Shown piece after piece: positions 36,689-46,762 of a stretch of 64,000 nucleotides of DNA (its first letter is position 1; each line of letters begins with the position of its first letter). The DNA comes from an uncultured Tateyamaria sp. Lineage in GTDB: Bacteria > Pseudomonadota > Alphaproteobacteria > Rhodobacterales > Rhodobacteraceae. The notes under the pieces were generated by a model that made no database searches, was not told the DNA's origin, and saw only the letters and a list, made by a program, of their open reading frames with translations. A program made the position numbers and the translations under genes. The stretch is taken from contig NZ_CANLVZ010000003.1 of the NCBI RefSeq assembly GCF_947494755.1, positions 124,001 through 188,000 on the forward strand. Direction: 5' to 3'.

Positions 36689-39388
36689 ATGCTCGGTTTT
36701 GGAACGCTCGCTAAGAAGGTGTTTGGCACACCCAATGATCGCAAGGTCAAGGCGACCCGCCCACTGGTCGATCAGATCAACGCGCTTGAGCCTGAATTCG
36801 AGGCGCTGAGCGACGAGGGCCTGAAGGACAAGACCGAAGAGCTGGCCAAACGCGCCATGGGCGGCGAGAGCCTGGATGATCTGCTGCCCGAAGCCTTTGC
36901 AAACTGTCGCGAGGCCGCCAAGCGCGCCCTGGGCCTGCGCGCCTATGACACCCAGTTGCTCGGCGCGATCTTCCTGCACCAAGGCAATATCGCCGAACAG
37001 AAAACAGGTGAGGGCAAGACCCTCACCGCCACGTTCGCCTGCTACCTCAATGCGCTGACCGGAAAGGGCGTGCACGTGGTCACCGTCAACGACTACCTCG
37101 TTCAGCGCGATGGTGAGTGGATGGGCAAGGTGTTCGGGGCGCTTGGCCTGACCACCGGAGTCGTGATCTCGGACATGGAAACCGAAGCCAAGCGGGCGGC
37201 CTATGCCTGTGACGTGACCTATGCCACCAACAATGAGCTTGGGTTCGATTATCTGCGCGACAACATGAAACAGTCCATCGGCGACATGCTTCAGCGCGAA
37301 CATAACTACGCCATCGTGGACGAGGTCGACAGCATCCTGATCGACGAGGCGCGCACGCCGCTGGTGATCTCCGGCCCGCTGGCGGACCGGTCCGAGATGT
37401 ACGTGACCATCGATGCGATCATCCCCCTGATCACCGACGAGCACTATCTGCTCGATGAAAAGCAGAAGAACGTGACCTTCACCGACGAAGGCAACGAGTT
37501 CCTTGAGGAACAGTTGCACGAGCGCGGACTGATCGAGCCCGAGGCGTCGCTGTACGATCCGGAAAGCACGTCGATTGTGCACCACGTGAACCAGGGTTTG
37601 CGTGCGCACAAGATGTTCACCAAGGACAAGGATTATATCGTGCGCGACGGTCAGGTTGTGCTGATCGATGAATTTACCGGTCGCATGATGGCGGGTCGTC
37701 GCCTGTCGGATGGTTTGCATCAGGCGATTGAGGCCAAGGAAGGTGTTCAGATCCAGCCCGAGAACCAGACGCTGGCGTCGGTGACGTTCCAGAACTACTT
37801 CCGTCTTTACAACAAGCTGGCCGGCATGACCGGAACGGCGGCCACCGAAGCCGAGGAATTCGCCGAAATCTATGGTCTTGGCGTGGTCGAAGTGCCCACC
37901 AACAAGCCCATCGCCCGCGTGGACGAAGACGACAAGGTCTATCGGACGGCGCAGGAAAAATACAAAGCCATGATCGAAGAGATCAAGGTCGCCCACGGCA
38001 ATGGCCAGCCTGTGCTGGTTGGCACCACGTCGATCGACAAGTCCGAAATGTTTGCACGGTTGCTTGAGGCCGAGGGCATCAAGCACAACGTCCTGAACGC
38101 GCGCCAGCACGAGCAAGAAGCGCAGATCATCGCCGATGCAGGCAAGTTTGGGGCCGTTACGATTGCGACCAACATGGCCGGGCGCGGCACCGACATCCAA
38201 CTTGGCGGCAACGTCGAGCTAAAGGTGCTCGAGGCGATCACCGCTGATCCCGAGGCCGACCCCGAAGCGGTCCGTGCCAAGATCGAAGCCGAACACGATG
38301 ACGAAAAGCAGCGCGTGCTGGCTGCGGGTGGCCTCTATGTGATGGCGTCAGAACGTCACGAAAGCCGCCGCATCGACAACCAGTTGCGGGGCCGATCAGG
38401 CCGTCAGGGTGATCCGGGGCGCACGTCATTCTATTTGTCTCTGGAAGATGACCTGATGCGCATCTTTGGGTCGGACCGGCTTGATAAGGTGCTGACCACG
38501 CTCGGCCTTGAAGAGGGCGAGGCGATCATTCACCCGTGGGTGAACAAATCGCTCGAGCGGGCGCAGGCCAAGGTCGAAGGGCGTAACTTTGACATCCGCA
38601 AGCAGCTTTTGAAATTCGACGATGTTATGAACGACCAGCGTAAGGTCGTGTTCAGCCAGCGCCGCGAGATCATGGAAGCGGAAGACCTGCAAGAGATCAC
38701 GTCGGACATGCGCGATGAGGTCGTTGACGATCTGATCGACCAGTATATGCCCCAAGGCAGCTATGCGGATCAGTGGGACACTCAGGGGCTGCACGCAGCA
38801 GTCATCGAACATCTGGGCGTTGACGCACCGGTCGTGGCCTGGGGCGACGAAGAAGGCGTGGATGACGAACAGGTGCGTGAGCGCCTGATCGAAGCCAGCG
38901 ACGCGCTGATGGCGCAAAAGACCGAATCCTTCGGCGCCGAGAACATGCGCAGCATCGAAAAACAGTTGCTGTTGCAGGCCATCGACGGAAAGTGGCGCGA
39001 GCACCTGCTGACGCTGGAACACCTGCGTTCGGTCGTTGGGTTCCGGGGCTACGCACAACGTGATCCGCTGAACGAATACAAGAACGAGGCGTTCCAGCTC
39101 TTTGAAACGATGCTGGACAGCTTGCGCACCGAAGTGACTCAAAAGCTGTCGCAGATTCGCCCTCTCACCGAAGAGGAACGCCAGGAGATGCTGGCCGAAA
39201 TCGCAGAGCACCAGCAAGAGGTCGAGGACGCGGCCGAAGAAAGCACGCTGCCTGCCCCGACGGCCGAAGCTGTTGCAAGCGGTTTTGACGAAGGGGACCC
39301 GACAACATGGGGCAATCCCGGTCGAAACGAGGCGTGTCCGTGCGGATCGGGCAAGAAATTCAAGCATTGTCACGGGCGGCTCGCCTAA
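36689..39388 (+). CDS. secA: preprotein translocase motor SecA
   Basis: ATPase that pushes unfolded preproteins through SecYEG. The 899 residues show Walker [12 protein letters not shown], the [15 protein letters not shown] box, [10 protein letters not shown] and [11 protein letters not shown] of NBD2, and a complete C-terminal zinc motif [13 protein letters not shown] for SecB and phospholipid contact. ATG 36689 follows GGAGAA. The C-terminal linker is acidic. A 525-codon antisense frame opposite is a shadow. The 179-bp gap to the parvulin gene holds both promoters. Confidence 0.97.
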   Translation: MLGFGTLAKKVFGTPNDRKVKATRPLVDQINALEPEFEALSDEGLKDKTEELAKRAMGGESLDDLLPEAFANCREAAKRALGLRAYDTQLLGAIFLHQGNIAEQKTGEGKTLTATFACYLNALTGKGVHVVTVNDYLVQRDGEWMGKVFGALGLTTGVVISDMETEAKRAAYACDVTYATNNELGFDYLRDNMKQSIGDMLQREHNYAIVDEVDSILIDEARTPLVISGPLADRSEMYVTIDAIIPLITDEHYLLDEKQKNVTFTDEGNEFLEEQLHERGLIEPEASLYDPESTSIVHHVNQGLRAHKMFTKDKDYIVRDGQVVLIDEFTGRMMAGRRLSDGLHQAIEAKEGVQIQPENQTLASVTFQNYFRLYNKLAGMTGTAATEAEEFAEIYGLGVVEVPTNKPIARVDEDDKVYRTAQEKYKAMIEEIKVAHGNGQPVLVGTTSIDKSEMFARLLEAEGIKHNVLNARQHEQEAQIIADAGKFGAVTIATNMAGRGTDIQLGGNVELKVLEAITADPEADPEAVRAKIEAEHDDEKQRVLAAGGLYVMASERHESRRIDNQLRGRSGRQGDPGRTSFYLSLEDDLMRIFGSDRLDKVLTTLGLEEGEAIIHPWVNKSLERAQAKVEGRNFDIRKQLLKFDDVMNDQRKVVFSQRREIMEAEDLQEITSDMRDEVVDDLIDQYMPQGSYADQWDTQGLHAAVIEHLGVDAPVVAWGDEEGVDDEQVRERLIEASDALMAQKTESFGAENMRSIEKQLLLQAIDGKWREHLLTLEHLRSVVGFRGYAQRDPLNEYKNEAFQLFETMLDSLRTEVTQKLSQIRPLTEEERQEMLAEIAEHQQEVEDAAEESTLPAPTAEAVASGFDEGDPTTWGNPGRNEACPCGSGKKFKHCHGRLA

Positions 39389-39496
39389 GCCGCCTGCCCC
39401 ATTCCTGCCCTAAAGACTCCCTACCTCGGTCATAACACGGCCTAGTTGAGTTGCGATACCTGCCTCTGATCAAATCCGGGGAAGGGACATGGGACA

Positions 39497-40507
39497 ATGC
39501 AGCATATGAAGGAAATCGTCACGGCAGTTGGCACGTTGGCCATCGCCGTCGGCATCGGTTTCGTCATGCAAAGCAGCGACACCGCAAAGGACCTTTATGG
39601 CGCGCAAAGCCGTCCGGTCCCGGTGCCCGAAGTCGCTCCAAAAGCGGAAAGCCTTGGTGACAACGTCAGCGCAGATGTGCTGATGCAGGTGCAGGAAATC
39701 GAACTGACATCGGCGACTGATACCGCCGCCGTGTCTGTACCTAACGGCGAAGCTGTCGTTGAACGAGTCTCAGCGCCCGCAAACACGGATGTCGTGACCG
39801 AACCGGAGGCAGTGCCGCCTAGCGAGTCGTGCGAGATCACCGCATCGGCAGAGCCGATTGCAGGGGCGATGGTGAACCTGTCTCTGGCGGCCCCTTGCGC
39901 GCCGAATGAACGGCTGACCGTGCACCACAATGGCATGATGTTTACCGAAACCACCGATGAGGCGGGCGATCTGGCCGTCACTGTTCCGGCCTTGGCCGAG
40001 CAGGCTGTCTTTATCCTGGCGTTCTCGAATGGCGATGGCGCGGTTGCGCAGACATCTGTCACAGACATCGGCGCATATGACCGTGTTGCCTTGCAATGGC
40101 GTGGTGAAATCGGATTTGAACTGCACGCCCGCGAGTTTGGCGCAGATTATGGGCAGGCCGGACATGTATGGTCCGGTGCCGAGCAAAATGTTGTCGGTCT
40201 GACCACGGGCGACAACGGCTTCATCATGCAGATGGGTGATACGTTGACACCCGAACCGCTGATGGCGGAAATCTACACCTTCGCCAGCGGCATGACCGCG
40301 CGAGACGGCACCATTGACCTGAGTGTCGAAGCCGAAGTGACCGAGAATAACTGCGGCATCGAAATCGAAGCGCAATCGCTCGAGATGATGCAAGGCGGAC
40401 AGATGAAAACTCAAGTGCTGACGCTGGCGGTGCCTGATTGTGACGCAGTTGGTAGTTTTCTGGTGTTGAACAATCTTGTCTCAGACCTGAAAGTCGCCAG
40501 CAACTGA
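39497..40507 (+). CDS. membrane-anchored protein of unknown function between secA and a PstS-like/OmpA protein
   Basis: 336 residues. One N-terminal hydrophobic helix (IVTAVGTLAIAVGIGFVM) is followed by a low-complexity Val/Glu/Pro-rich region to about residue 105. A beta-rich globular part then starts with SCEITASAEPIAGAMVNLSL and has two conserved-looking cysteines (APCAPNE, NNCGIEI). It is probably anchored in the inner membrane, facing the periplasm. I recall similar secA-adjacent genes in Rhodobacterales, sometimes just called translocase, but no role is known. It ends 22 bp before the next gene, so they are likely co-transcribed. Confidence 0.65.
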   Translation: MQHMKEIVTAVGTLAIAVGIGFVMQSSDTAKDLYGAQSRPVPVPEVAPKAESLGDNVSADVLMQVQEIELTSATDTAAVSVPNGEAVVERVSAPANTDVVTEPEAVPPSESCEITASAEPIAGAMVNLSLAAPCAPNERLTVHHNGMMFTETTDEAGDLAVTVPALAEQAVFILAFSNGDGAVAQTSVTDIGAYDRVALQWRGEIGFELHAREFGADYGQAGHVWSGAEQNVVGLTTGDNGFIMQMGDTLTPEPLMAEIYTFASGMTARDGTIDLSVEAEVTENNCGIEIEAQSLEMMQGGQMKTQVLTLAVPDCDAVGSFLVLNNLVSDLKVASN

Positions 40508-40529
40508 CCGTTGCGACAAAGGGCACTTT

Positions 40530-42083
40530 ATGGCTTGGGCACGTGCGGCGATTTTCGCCGCACTTTCACTTTTGGGCACTGCATTGGCCGCGCAGGATGT
40601 GACGCTGACCTCGCCTGATGGTGAGGTTGAAATCAGCGGCACGCTTTTGGGCTTCGACGGCGAATTTTACCGGGTCGAAACGATCTATGGTGAGTTAACC
40701 GTGGATGGGTCAGGCGTGCTGTGCGAAGGGCCTGCGTGCCCCAACCTGCAGGATTTCGTGGCGGAGATCAGTATTTCCGGCTCTGCGACAATGGGGTCAG
40801 TGCTTTTGCCTGCGCTGATCGAAGGGTTCGCACTGCGCAACGACTACGTGGCGACCCGCGAAACGGTTGATTCCTCTAATTTCGTCTATGAGCTTCGCGA
40901 TATGGCGACGGATAAGCCCGTGGCGTTGTTCTTTTTCCACGTGTCAACGACCGACGAAGGGTTTGCCGACCTGCTTGCCAATGATGCTGACATCGTGATG
41001 GCGTTGCGGGAAATCCGCCCCGAGGAACGCCAGCGTGCCCGTGATGCAGGCATGGGCGACATGACCGACGCCAATCGCAGTCGTGTGCTGGCCCTTGATG
41101 CGATGGTGCCGATTGTGGCCCCGTCAAACCCGGTCAAGCAAATCTCTCCCCAAGCACTGGCGCAGGTGTTCGCTGGGCAGATCACCAACTGGGCCGCACT
41201 GGGCGGTGCAGATGCGGATATCATCCTGCACCTGCCGAACGCGCGCGCGGGCCTGGGCCAATCCATCGAGGATCAGGTGATGGGGCCCGTGCGGTTGGAC
41301 TTTGCCGAAGGCATCGTGCGCCATGATCGCCCAGGCGATGTCGTGACGGCGGTTCTGGATGATCCGTTTGCCTTGGGGATTGCGAGTTACGCAGAAACCG
41401 GGGACAGCCGCACGCTCACTTTGACGGGCGCATGCGGCTATTCCTTGCGGGCGGAGCGGGGCACGATCAAGACGGAGGATTATCCGCTGACGGCACCGAT
41501 GTTTCTTTATATACCGGCCCGCCGTCTGCCAAAGGTGGCCCGTGAACTGCTGGCCTATACGCGCGGGGCCTCTGCCCAGATCGTGATTCGCCGTGCTGGT
41601 TTCGTGGATCAGGCCCCCGAAGAGGTGTCGATCAACGATCAGGGTTATCGCTTTGCAAATGCGGTGGCGTCGGCTGGTCCCGAAGTCTCGCTGGAGGAAT
41701 TGCAGCGCATGACCCTCACGCTATATGGCATGTCGCGCCTGACCACTTCCTTTCGGTTCGAAGCGGGATCGGTGCGGCTGGACGCGCAATCACGCTCGAA
41801 CGTGCAGCAGTTGGCCCGCGCCCTCGAACAAGGCAAGTATGACGCCCGTGAAATGCTGCTGGTGGGGTTCAGTGACGGGGATGGCCCGGCCGCTGCCAAT
41901 CGCGACATCGCGCTGCGCCGCGCCGAAGCAACGAAACGGGCCATCATGCAGGCGGCTGAGACGGTGAACCTTGATCGGGTCCAGATGAACGTGGATGCGT
42001 TCGGCGAGGCCTTGCCCATGGCCTGTGATGACAGTGCGTGGGGTCGTCAGGCCAACCGCCGGGTCGAGGTTTGGGTGCGCTAA
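40530..42083 (+). CDS. exported PstS-like phosphate-binding domain fused to OmpA-like domain
   Basis: 517 residues. Signal peptide AAIFAALSLLGTALAAQ; then a short beta part (~20-70); then a PBP-like domain (~75-330) of the PstS_2 type: SISGSATMGSVLLPALIEGF, the repeated PIVAPSNPVKQIS and VFAGQITNWAALGG phrases. From about residue 408 an OmpA-like peptidoglycan-binding domain follows: FRFEAGSVRLDAQSRSNVQQ, then VGFSDGDGPAAANRDIALRR and the terminal RQANRRVEVWV. The fusion would tether a solute-binding domain to the cell wall. It is probably one unit with the preceding gene. Its stop interlocks with the convergent radC stop. Confidence 0.82.
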   Translation: MAWARAAIFAALSLLGTALAAQDVTLTSPDGEVEISGTLLGFDGEFYRVETIYGELTVDGSGVLCEGPACPNLQDFVAEISISGSATMGSVLLPALIEGFALRNDYVATRETVDSSNFVYELRDMATDKPVALFFFHVSTTDEGFADLLANDADIVMALREIRPEERQRARDAGMGDMTDANRSRVLALDAMVPIVAPSNPVKQISPQALAQVFAGQITNWAALGGADADIILHLPNARAGLGQSIEDQVMGPVRLDFAEGIVRHDRPGDVVTAVLDDPFALGIASYAETGDSRTLTLTGACGYSLRAERGTIKTEDYPLTAPMFLYIPARRLPKVARELLAYTRGASAQIVIRRAGFVDQAPEEVSINDQGYRFANAVASAGPEVSLEELQRMTLTLYGMSRLTTSFRFEAGSVRLDAQSRSNVQQLARALEQGKYDAREMLLVGFSDGDGPAAANRDIALRRAEATKRAIMQAAETVNLDRVQMNVDAFGEALPMACDDSAWGRQANRRVEVWVR

Positions 42084-42829
42084 AGATAGCCTGCTGACTT
42101 GAAGCTGAGTTCACGTGATTTTCCGACAATCAGATGGTCATGCAATGTGAGCCCAAGGGCGTCACACGCGCTTTGGATTTGTGACGTCATGTCGATGTCG
42201 GATTGGCTGGGTGTGGGGTCACCTGAGGGGTGGTTGTGTACGAGGATCATGGCAGACGCGTTCAATTCCAGCGCCCGTTTTGCCACTTCGCGCGGGTAGA
42301 CAGGCACATGATCGACAGTGCCTTTGGCTTGTTCCTCATCCGCGATCAGCACGTTCTTGCGGTCGAGAAACAGAACCCGAAACTGTTCGGTTTCGCGATG
42401 TGCCATGGTGGTGTGACAGTAGTCGACCAGCGCATCCCAGCTTGAAATAACGTGTTGGTTCAATATTTTGGCACGCGCGAGCCGCTGCGCCGCTGCCTCG
42501 ACAATCTTGAGTTCGACGATCACAGCATCCCCAACCCCCTTGAATGCGCGCAGCCGTTCAACCGGGGCGGACAGGATCCTGTTGAAATCCCCAAATTCAG
42601 CGATCAGGCGATGGGCGAGCGGTTTGACATCTTGGCGCGGAATGGCACGAAACAACACAAGTTCAAGCAACTCGTAATCCGGCATCGCGTTCGCGCCACC
42701 GTCCATAAACCGGGCGCGCAACCGCTTGCGATGGTCCGCCATGTAGGACGGCGTGCGGCCCGTGGGTATCGAAACGGGGGTCGCCTCGTCTAAGTCGAAG
42801 GGCAACGGTTGTTCGGCAAATTGTGTCAT
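42080..42829 (-). CDS. radC: RadC family JAB/MPN-domain protein
   Basis: 249 residues. A helix-hairpin-helix (RLRAFKGVGDAVIVELK) precedes a JAB/MPN domain with the metal motif HNHPSGDPTPSQSDIDMT (H-x-H-x7-S-x2-D) near residues 196-213. The name comes from a once-assumed DNA repair role that has not held up; related proteins occur beside mobile and antiviral genes, but no such context exists here. It overlaps the OmpA-fusion gene by four bases, and the GNAT gene lies just upstream in the same direction. Confidence 0.9.
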   Translation of the reverse strand: MTQFAEQPLPFDLDEATPVSIPTGRTPSYMADHRKRLRARFMDGGANAMPDYELLELVLFRAIPRQDVKPLAHRLIAEFGDFNRILSAPVERLRAFKGVGDAVIVELKIVEAAAQRLARAKILNQHVISSWDALVDYCHTTMAHRETEQFRVLFLDRKNVLIADEEQAKGTVDHVPVYPREVAKRALELNASAMILVHNHPSGDPTPSQSDIDMTSQIQSACDALGLTLHDHLIVGKSRELSFKSAGYL

Positions 42830-42852
42830 GCGGCGAGCATGGCGAAGGGTGG

Positions 42853-43389
42853 TTAGGGAAGGGTTAAAATCAGCGCGGAGGCGTCGGAACGCTGCATGAC
42901 AAACGCTGCCTCTTCCACACCGTCCGTGACTTCGAATCCAGTAAACTCAAATCCAAGCCGTTCAGCCAGCGCACGCGATGCGGTGTTGCGGACATCAGCC
43001 CATATCTTGATGCGATCAATCGGGGTTTCGGCAAACATGTGCGCGATGGCAAGGGTTGTGGCGCGGGTCGCGTGACCCCTCCCTTGCGTTTCACGGGCAA
43101 GGGAGATGCCAAGTTCAGCTTCGGTACTGTCGGTCGACAGATGCCACCCCATGTCACCCAACAGGGAATCCGTTGTCGTGTCGGCCACCGCGACTTGTGT
43201 CCAATGCCCGGGTTGGATCAATGGCGTCATCGTCTGCATCGCGTGCAAAAAACCACGCGCCCGCGCATCATCCATCGCATCCCAACTCTGGAATTTCGAT
43301 ACCTCTGGATCGGTCCGGTAGGCTTGGAACGCGCGCAGATCATCTGGGTGCAGACGGCGCAATGTGGTGGTGTCAAAGGTCAGGCGCAT
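42853..43389 (-). CDS. GNAT acetyltransferase, RimJ/RimL type
   Basis: 178 residues starting MRLTFDTTTLRRLHPDDLRA. The GNAT acetyl-CoA loop is LARETQGRGHATRATTLAIA (about 100-119), followed by the TPIDRIKIWADVRNTASRAL segment typical of RimJ/RimL-like N-acetyltransferases. The substrate may be a protein N-terminus or a small amine. The longer frame to 43425 passes a palindromic stretch and is not used. It is followed by radC on the same strand. Confidence 0.82.
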   Translation of the reverse strand: MRLTFDTTTLRRLHPDDLRAFQAYRTDPEVSKFQSWDAMDDARARGFLHAMQTMTPLIQPGHWTQVAVADTTTDSLLGDMGWHLSTDSTEAELGISLARETQGRGHATRATTLAIAHMFAETPIDRIKIWADVRNTASRALAERLGFEFTGFEVTDGVEEAAFVMQRSDASALILTLP

Positions 43390-43429
43390 AGCTGCAGGGT
43401 GAGCGATAAGGCCCACCCTGTGCAAGTAT

Positions 43430-44584
43430 TTAGCCCTTCATCGAATCCCAGAACGACTTGACCGAGGAAAAGAAGCTGGAGGATTCCGGGTTATTTTCTT
43501 CAGACAGATCGGCGAATTCCCGCAGCAATTCCTTTTGCCGCGCCGTCAGGTTCACCGGGGTTTCGACCGCAAGTTCGATGAACATGTCGCCCGGTCCGCC
43601 GCCACGCAGGGCCGGCATCCCCTTTGAGCGGAGACGCATCTGGCGACCCGATTGCGATCCGGCGGGGATTTGTACCCGACCACGACCACCGTCGATGGTC
43701 GGCACTTCGATTGACCCGCCAAGGGCTGCGGTGCCCATCGAAACGGGGACGCGGCAAAACAGGTTGGTGCCGTCTCGTTCGAACAGTTTGTGATCGCTGA
43801 CCTCTATGAAGATATAGAGGTCGCCCGTTGGTCCGCCGCGCATGCCGGCTTCGCCTTCGCCGGCGAGACGGATGCGGGTGCCGGTTTCGACACCTGCGGG
43901 GATATTGACAGACAGTGCGCGGTCTTTTTCTACGCGACCTGCGCCCGAACAGACCTTGCACGGATTTTTGATGATTTGGCCGATGCCCGAACAGGTCGGA
44001 CAGGTGCGCTCGACCGTAAAGAAGCCTTGTTGCGCGCGCACCTTGCCCATGCCGGAACAGGTCGGACAGGTGGTCGGTTCGGATCCGCCCTCGGCACCCG
44101 AGCCGTTGCAGGTATCGCAACTGACCGAGGTGGGGACGTTGATGGTTTTCTGCATGCCCGCAAACGCGTCTTCGAGTGAGATGCGCAGGTTGTAGCGCAG
44201 GTCGGATCCACGCGCTGCGCGACGTCCGCCACCGCCACGTTGGCCGCCCGCGAAATCGCCGAACAGGTCGTCAAAAATGTCGGAAAACGCTGATCCCATA
44301 TCGGGGTGACCGCCGCCAAAGCCGCCACCGGGGCGTCCGCCACCGCCACCCATGCCACCCTCGAACGCGGCGTGGCCAAAGCGGTCATAGGCTGCCTTCT
44401 TGTCGGCGTCCTTTAGGACTTCGTAAGCCTCGTTGGCTTCCTTGAACTGGCTTTCAGCGTTGGGATTGTCGATGTTGCGGTCCGGGTGCAACTCTTTGGC
44501 TTTGGTGCGATAGCCCTTTTTGATCTCGTCCGCGCTCGCGCCCTTAGAGACGCCAAGCACCTCGTAATAGTCACGTTTTGCCAT
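43430..44584 (-). CDS. dnaJ: Hsp40 co-chaperone DnaJ
   Basis: 384 residues: J-domain with LHPDRN (HPD near 34), a Gly/Phe-rich linker, four zinc repeats [24 protein letters not shown] and CKVCSGAG (~145-210), and the C-terminal substrate domain. It stimulates DnaK ATPase and delivers clients. ATG 44584 follows AAAGGA at good spacing. The gene lies 77 bp downstream of dnaK, with a 10-bp hairpin between them. Confidence 0.97.
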   Translation of the reverse strand: MAKRDYYEVLGVSKGASADEIKKGYRTKAKELHPDRNIDNPNAESQFKEANEAYEVLKDADKKAAYDRFGHAAFEGGMGGGGGRPGGGFGGGHPDMGSAFSDIFDDLFGDFAGGQRGGGGRRAARGSDLRYNLRISLEDAFAGMQKTINVPTSVSCDTCNGSGAEGGSEPTTCPTCSGMGKVRAQQGFFTVERTCPTCSGIGQIIKNPCKVCSGAGRVEKDRALSVNIPAGVETGTRIRLAGEGEAGMRGGPTGDLYIFIEVSDHKLFERDGTNLFCRVPVSMGTAALGGSIEVPTIDGGRGRVQIPAGSQSGRQMRLRSKGMPALRGGGPGDMFIELAVETPVNLTARQKELLREFADLSEENNPESSSFFSSVKSFWDSMKG

Positions 44585-44610
44585 GGATCATGTCCTTTGT
44601 TGGAACGTCT

Positions 44611-44636
44611 GAGGCCGGCCTGAGCGGGCCGGCCTC
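44611..44636 (-). promoter_or_regulatory. strong hairpin between dnaK and dnaJ
   Basis: Perfect 10-bp stem GAGGCCGGCC (44611-44620) / GGCCGGCCTC (44627-44636) with a six-base loop. On the minus strand no T-run follows, so it is not a simple terminator. It may stabilise the dnaK message or allow processing between the two genes. Confidence 0.6.
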
Positions 44637-44661
44637 GTGATTGGTTCCTGAGGCGCGCAAC

Positions 44662-46572
44662 TTACGCGCGCTTGTCGTCGTCCAGATTTTCGAACTCAGC
44701 ATCGACGATATCATCGTCATCACCGCGAGGCTGGTCGGCGGCGGCTGGCTCGTCTTCGCCATCTTCCTGCGCAGCTTTGTAGATCGCCTCGCCCAGTTTC
44801 ATGGCCGCTTCGGTAACGTTCTGGATGCCGGATTTGATCTTGTCGGCGTTGTCGGTTTCCAGATCGTCCTTGAGCGCGGCAATGGCCAGTTCGATCGCTT
44901 CGATCGTGGTTGGATCGACCTTATCCGAATGCTCTTCCATCGACTTTTCGGTCGAGTGGATGAGGCTTTCGGCCTGGTTCTTGGCTTCGATCAACTCGCG
45001 ACGTTCCTTGTCCGCTTCGGCGTTGTCTTCGGCGTCCTTGACCATCTGGTCGATGTCCGCATCCGACAGACCGCCCGAGGCCTGGATCGTGATCTGCTGT
45101 TCCTTGCCTGTGCCTTTGTCCTTGGCGCCGACCGACACGATGCCGTTGGCGTCGATGTCGAACGTCACTTCGATCTGCGGCATGCCACGGGGGGCAGGCG
45201 GGATGTTTTCCAGATTGAAGGCCCCGAGGATCTTGTTGTCGGACGCCATCTCACGCTCACCCTGGAAGACCCGGATGGTCACCGCGTTCTGGTTGTCTTC
45301 GGCGGTCGAGAAAATCTGTGACTTCTTGGTCGGGATCGTGGTGTTCCGGTCGATCAGGCGTGTGAACACCCCACCGAGCGTTTCGATCCCAAGCGACAAC
45401 GGTGTCACGTCGAGCAGAACCACGTCCTTGACGTCGCCTTGCAGAACACCGGCCTGAATGGCGGCACCCATCGCAACAACTTCGTCCGGGTTCACACCCT
45501 TGTGCGGCTCTTTGCCGAAGAACTTGGTCACTTCCTCAACCACGCGCGGCATGCGCGTCATACCACCGACCAACACGACTTCGTCGATATCGGAGGCCGA
45601 TAGACCGGCGTCTTTCAACGCGGCAGCGCAGGGCTTCATCGAGGCTTTGATCAGGTCACCCACCAAAGACTCCAGCTTGGCACGGGTCAGTTTCATGACC
45701 ATGTGCAGTGGCTGGCCGTTCGAGCCCATCGAGATGAAGGGCTGGTTGATTTCGGTTTGGCTGGACGAGGACAGTTCGATCTTGGCCTTCTCGGCCGCTT
45801 CCTTGAGGCGTTGCAGCGCCATTTTGTCCGCGGTCAGATCGACGGCATGTTCTTTTTTGAACTGCTCGGCGAGGTAGTTCACGATGCGCATGTCAAAGTC
45901 TTCACCGCCAAGGAACGTGTCCCCGTTGGTCGATTTCACTTCGAACAGGCCGTCGTCGATTTCGAGGATGGTCACATCGAACGTACCGCCGCCAAGGTCA
46001 TAGACCGCGATGGTTTGCGAATTTTCCTTGTCGAGGCCATAGGCCAGAGCGGCGGCTGTGGGTTCGTTGATGATCCGCAGCACTTCGAGACCAGCAATCT
46101 TGCCCGCGTCCTTGGTTGCCTGACGTTGTGCGTCGTTGAAATAGGCGGGGACGGTGATGACGGCTTGGGTCACGTCTTCGCCAAGGTAGCTCTCGGCGGT
46201 TTCTTTCATCTTGCCCAGAATGAAGGCGGAGATTTGGCTGGGCGAATATTTCTCGCCACGGGCTTCGACCCATGCGTCGCCATTGCCGCCATCAATCACG
46301 CTGAAAGGCAGGTTTTTCTTGTCCTTGGCGAGATCCGCGTCGTCATTGCGGCGGCCCACGAGGCGCTTCACACCAAAGATTGTGTTGTCGGGGTTTGTGA
46401 CCGCTTGCCGCTTGGCAGGCTGGCCAACGAGCCGCTCGTTTTCGGTGAAGGCGACAATCGACGGGGTTGTCCGCGCGCCTTCGGCGTTTTCGATCACGCG
46501 AGGCTGGCTGCCGTCCATGATCGCGATGCAGCTGTTTGTAGTTCCTAGGTCAATACCAATGACTTTGGCCAT
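44662..46572 (-). CDS. dnaK: Hsp70 chaperone DnaK
   Basis: 636 residues. N-terminal ATPase begins [20 protein letters not shown], then the [14 protein letters not shown] phosphate loop near 200, [12 protein letters not shown] near 340 and substrate-domain [14 protein letters not shown] near 395; the acidic tail ends [11 protein letters not shown]. It is cytoplasmic and works with DnaJ and GrpE. A promoter candidate and a leader hairpin lie 80-135 bp upstream. No CIRCE element is visible, so control by HrcA at this site is unlikely; RpoH control is possible. Confidence 0.98.
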   Translation of the reverse strand: MAKVIGIDLGTTNSCIAIMDGSQPRVIENAEGARTTPSIVAFTENERLVGQPAKRQAVTNPDNTIFGVKRLVGRRNDDADLAKDKKNLPFSVIDGGNGDAWVEARGEKYSPSQISAFILGKMKETAESYLGEDVTQAVITVPAYFNDAQRQATKDAGKIAGLEVLRIINEPTAAALAYGLDKENSQTIAVYDLGGGTFDVTILEIDDGLFEVKSTNGDTFLGGEDFDMRIVNYLAEQFKKEHAVDLTADKMALQRLKEAAEKAKIELSSSSQTEINQPFISMGSNGQPLHMVMKLTRAKLESLVGDLIKASMKPCAAALKDAGLSASDIDEVVLVGGMTRMPRVVEEVTKFFGKEPHKGVNPDEVVAMGAAIQAGVLQGDVKDVVLLDVTPLSLGIETLGGVFTRLIDRNTTIPTKKSQIFSTAEDNQNAVTIRVFQGEREMASDNKILGAFNLENIPPAPRGMPQIEVTFDIDANGIVSVGAKDKGTGKEQQITIQASGGLSDADIDQMVKDAEDNAEADKERRELIEAKNQAESLIHSTEKSMEEHSDKVDPTTIEAIELAIAALKDDLETDNADKIKSGIQNVTEAAMKLGEAIYKAAQEDGEDEPAAADQPRGDDDDIVDAEFENLDDDKRA

Positions 46573-46651
46573 GTTTTCGATCCCTCATATCAGTTCAAGG
46601 CGATGACACGAGGCGGCGACCCGTTTCGGCATCGACGCCACGCTTGAGATT

Positions 46652-46669
46652 GCGCAAGGGTTCTTGCGC
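46652..46669 (-). promoter_or_regulatory. hairpin near the 5' end of the dnaK leader
   Basis: Stem GCGCAAG (46652-46658) / CTTGCGC (46663-46669) with a four-base loop, immediately downstream of the predicted dnaK start point. It could stabilise the 5' end or respond to heat. Confidence 0.45.
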
Positions 46670-46678
46670 GCTGAGGCG

Positions 46679-46707
46679 TATATAAGGAGGGTCATTTGGC
46701 GCTGCAA
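46679..46707 (-). promoter_or_regulatory. candidate promoter of dnaK
   Basis: On the minus strand: -35 TTGCAG (complement of 46702-46707), 17-bp spacer, -10 TATATA (complement of 46679-46684). Start near 46672 gives a leader of about 100 nt. It resembles the housekeeping consensus; whether RpoH also uses it cannot be told. Confidence 0.5.
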
Positions 46708-46762
46708 CCGTTGGAACGGGATGCAAAACACCAAAATTTGCGCGATACGCGGGGTTTGGGCG

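Noticed and set aside
36623-38200. 525-codon antisense open frame opposite secA
   Set aside because: Same reason: it lies wholly in the shadow of secA and shows Val/Leu/His-rich composition without motifs.
43395-43420. Inverted repeat CAGGGTG/CACCCTG upstream of the GNAT gene as a terminator for dnaJ
   Set aside because: No T-run on either strand and it touches the start region of the next gene; probably a chance stem.
46684-46696. AAGGAGG followed by ATT as an unusual alkB start
   Set aside because: The AAGGAGG overlaps the dnaK -10 element on the other strand, and AlkB homology begins later at ATG 46763; an ATT start would be exceptional without other support.
46573-46762. CIRCE element upstream of dnaK
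   Set aside because: I looked for TTAGCACTC-N9-GAGTGCTAA and found no match.
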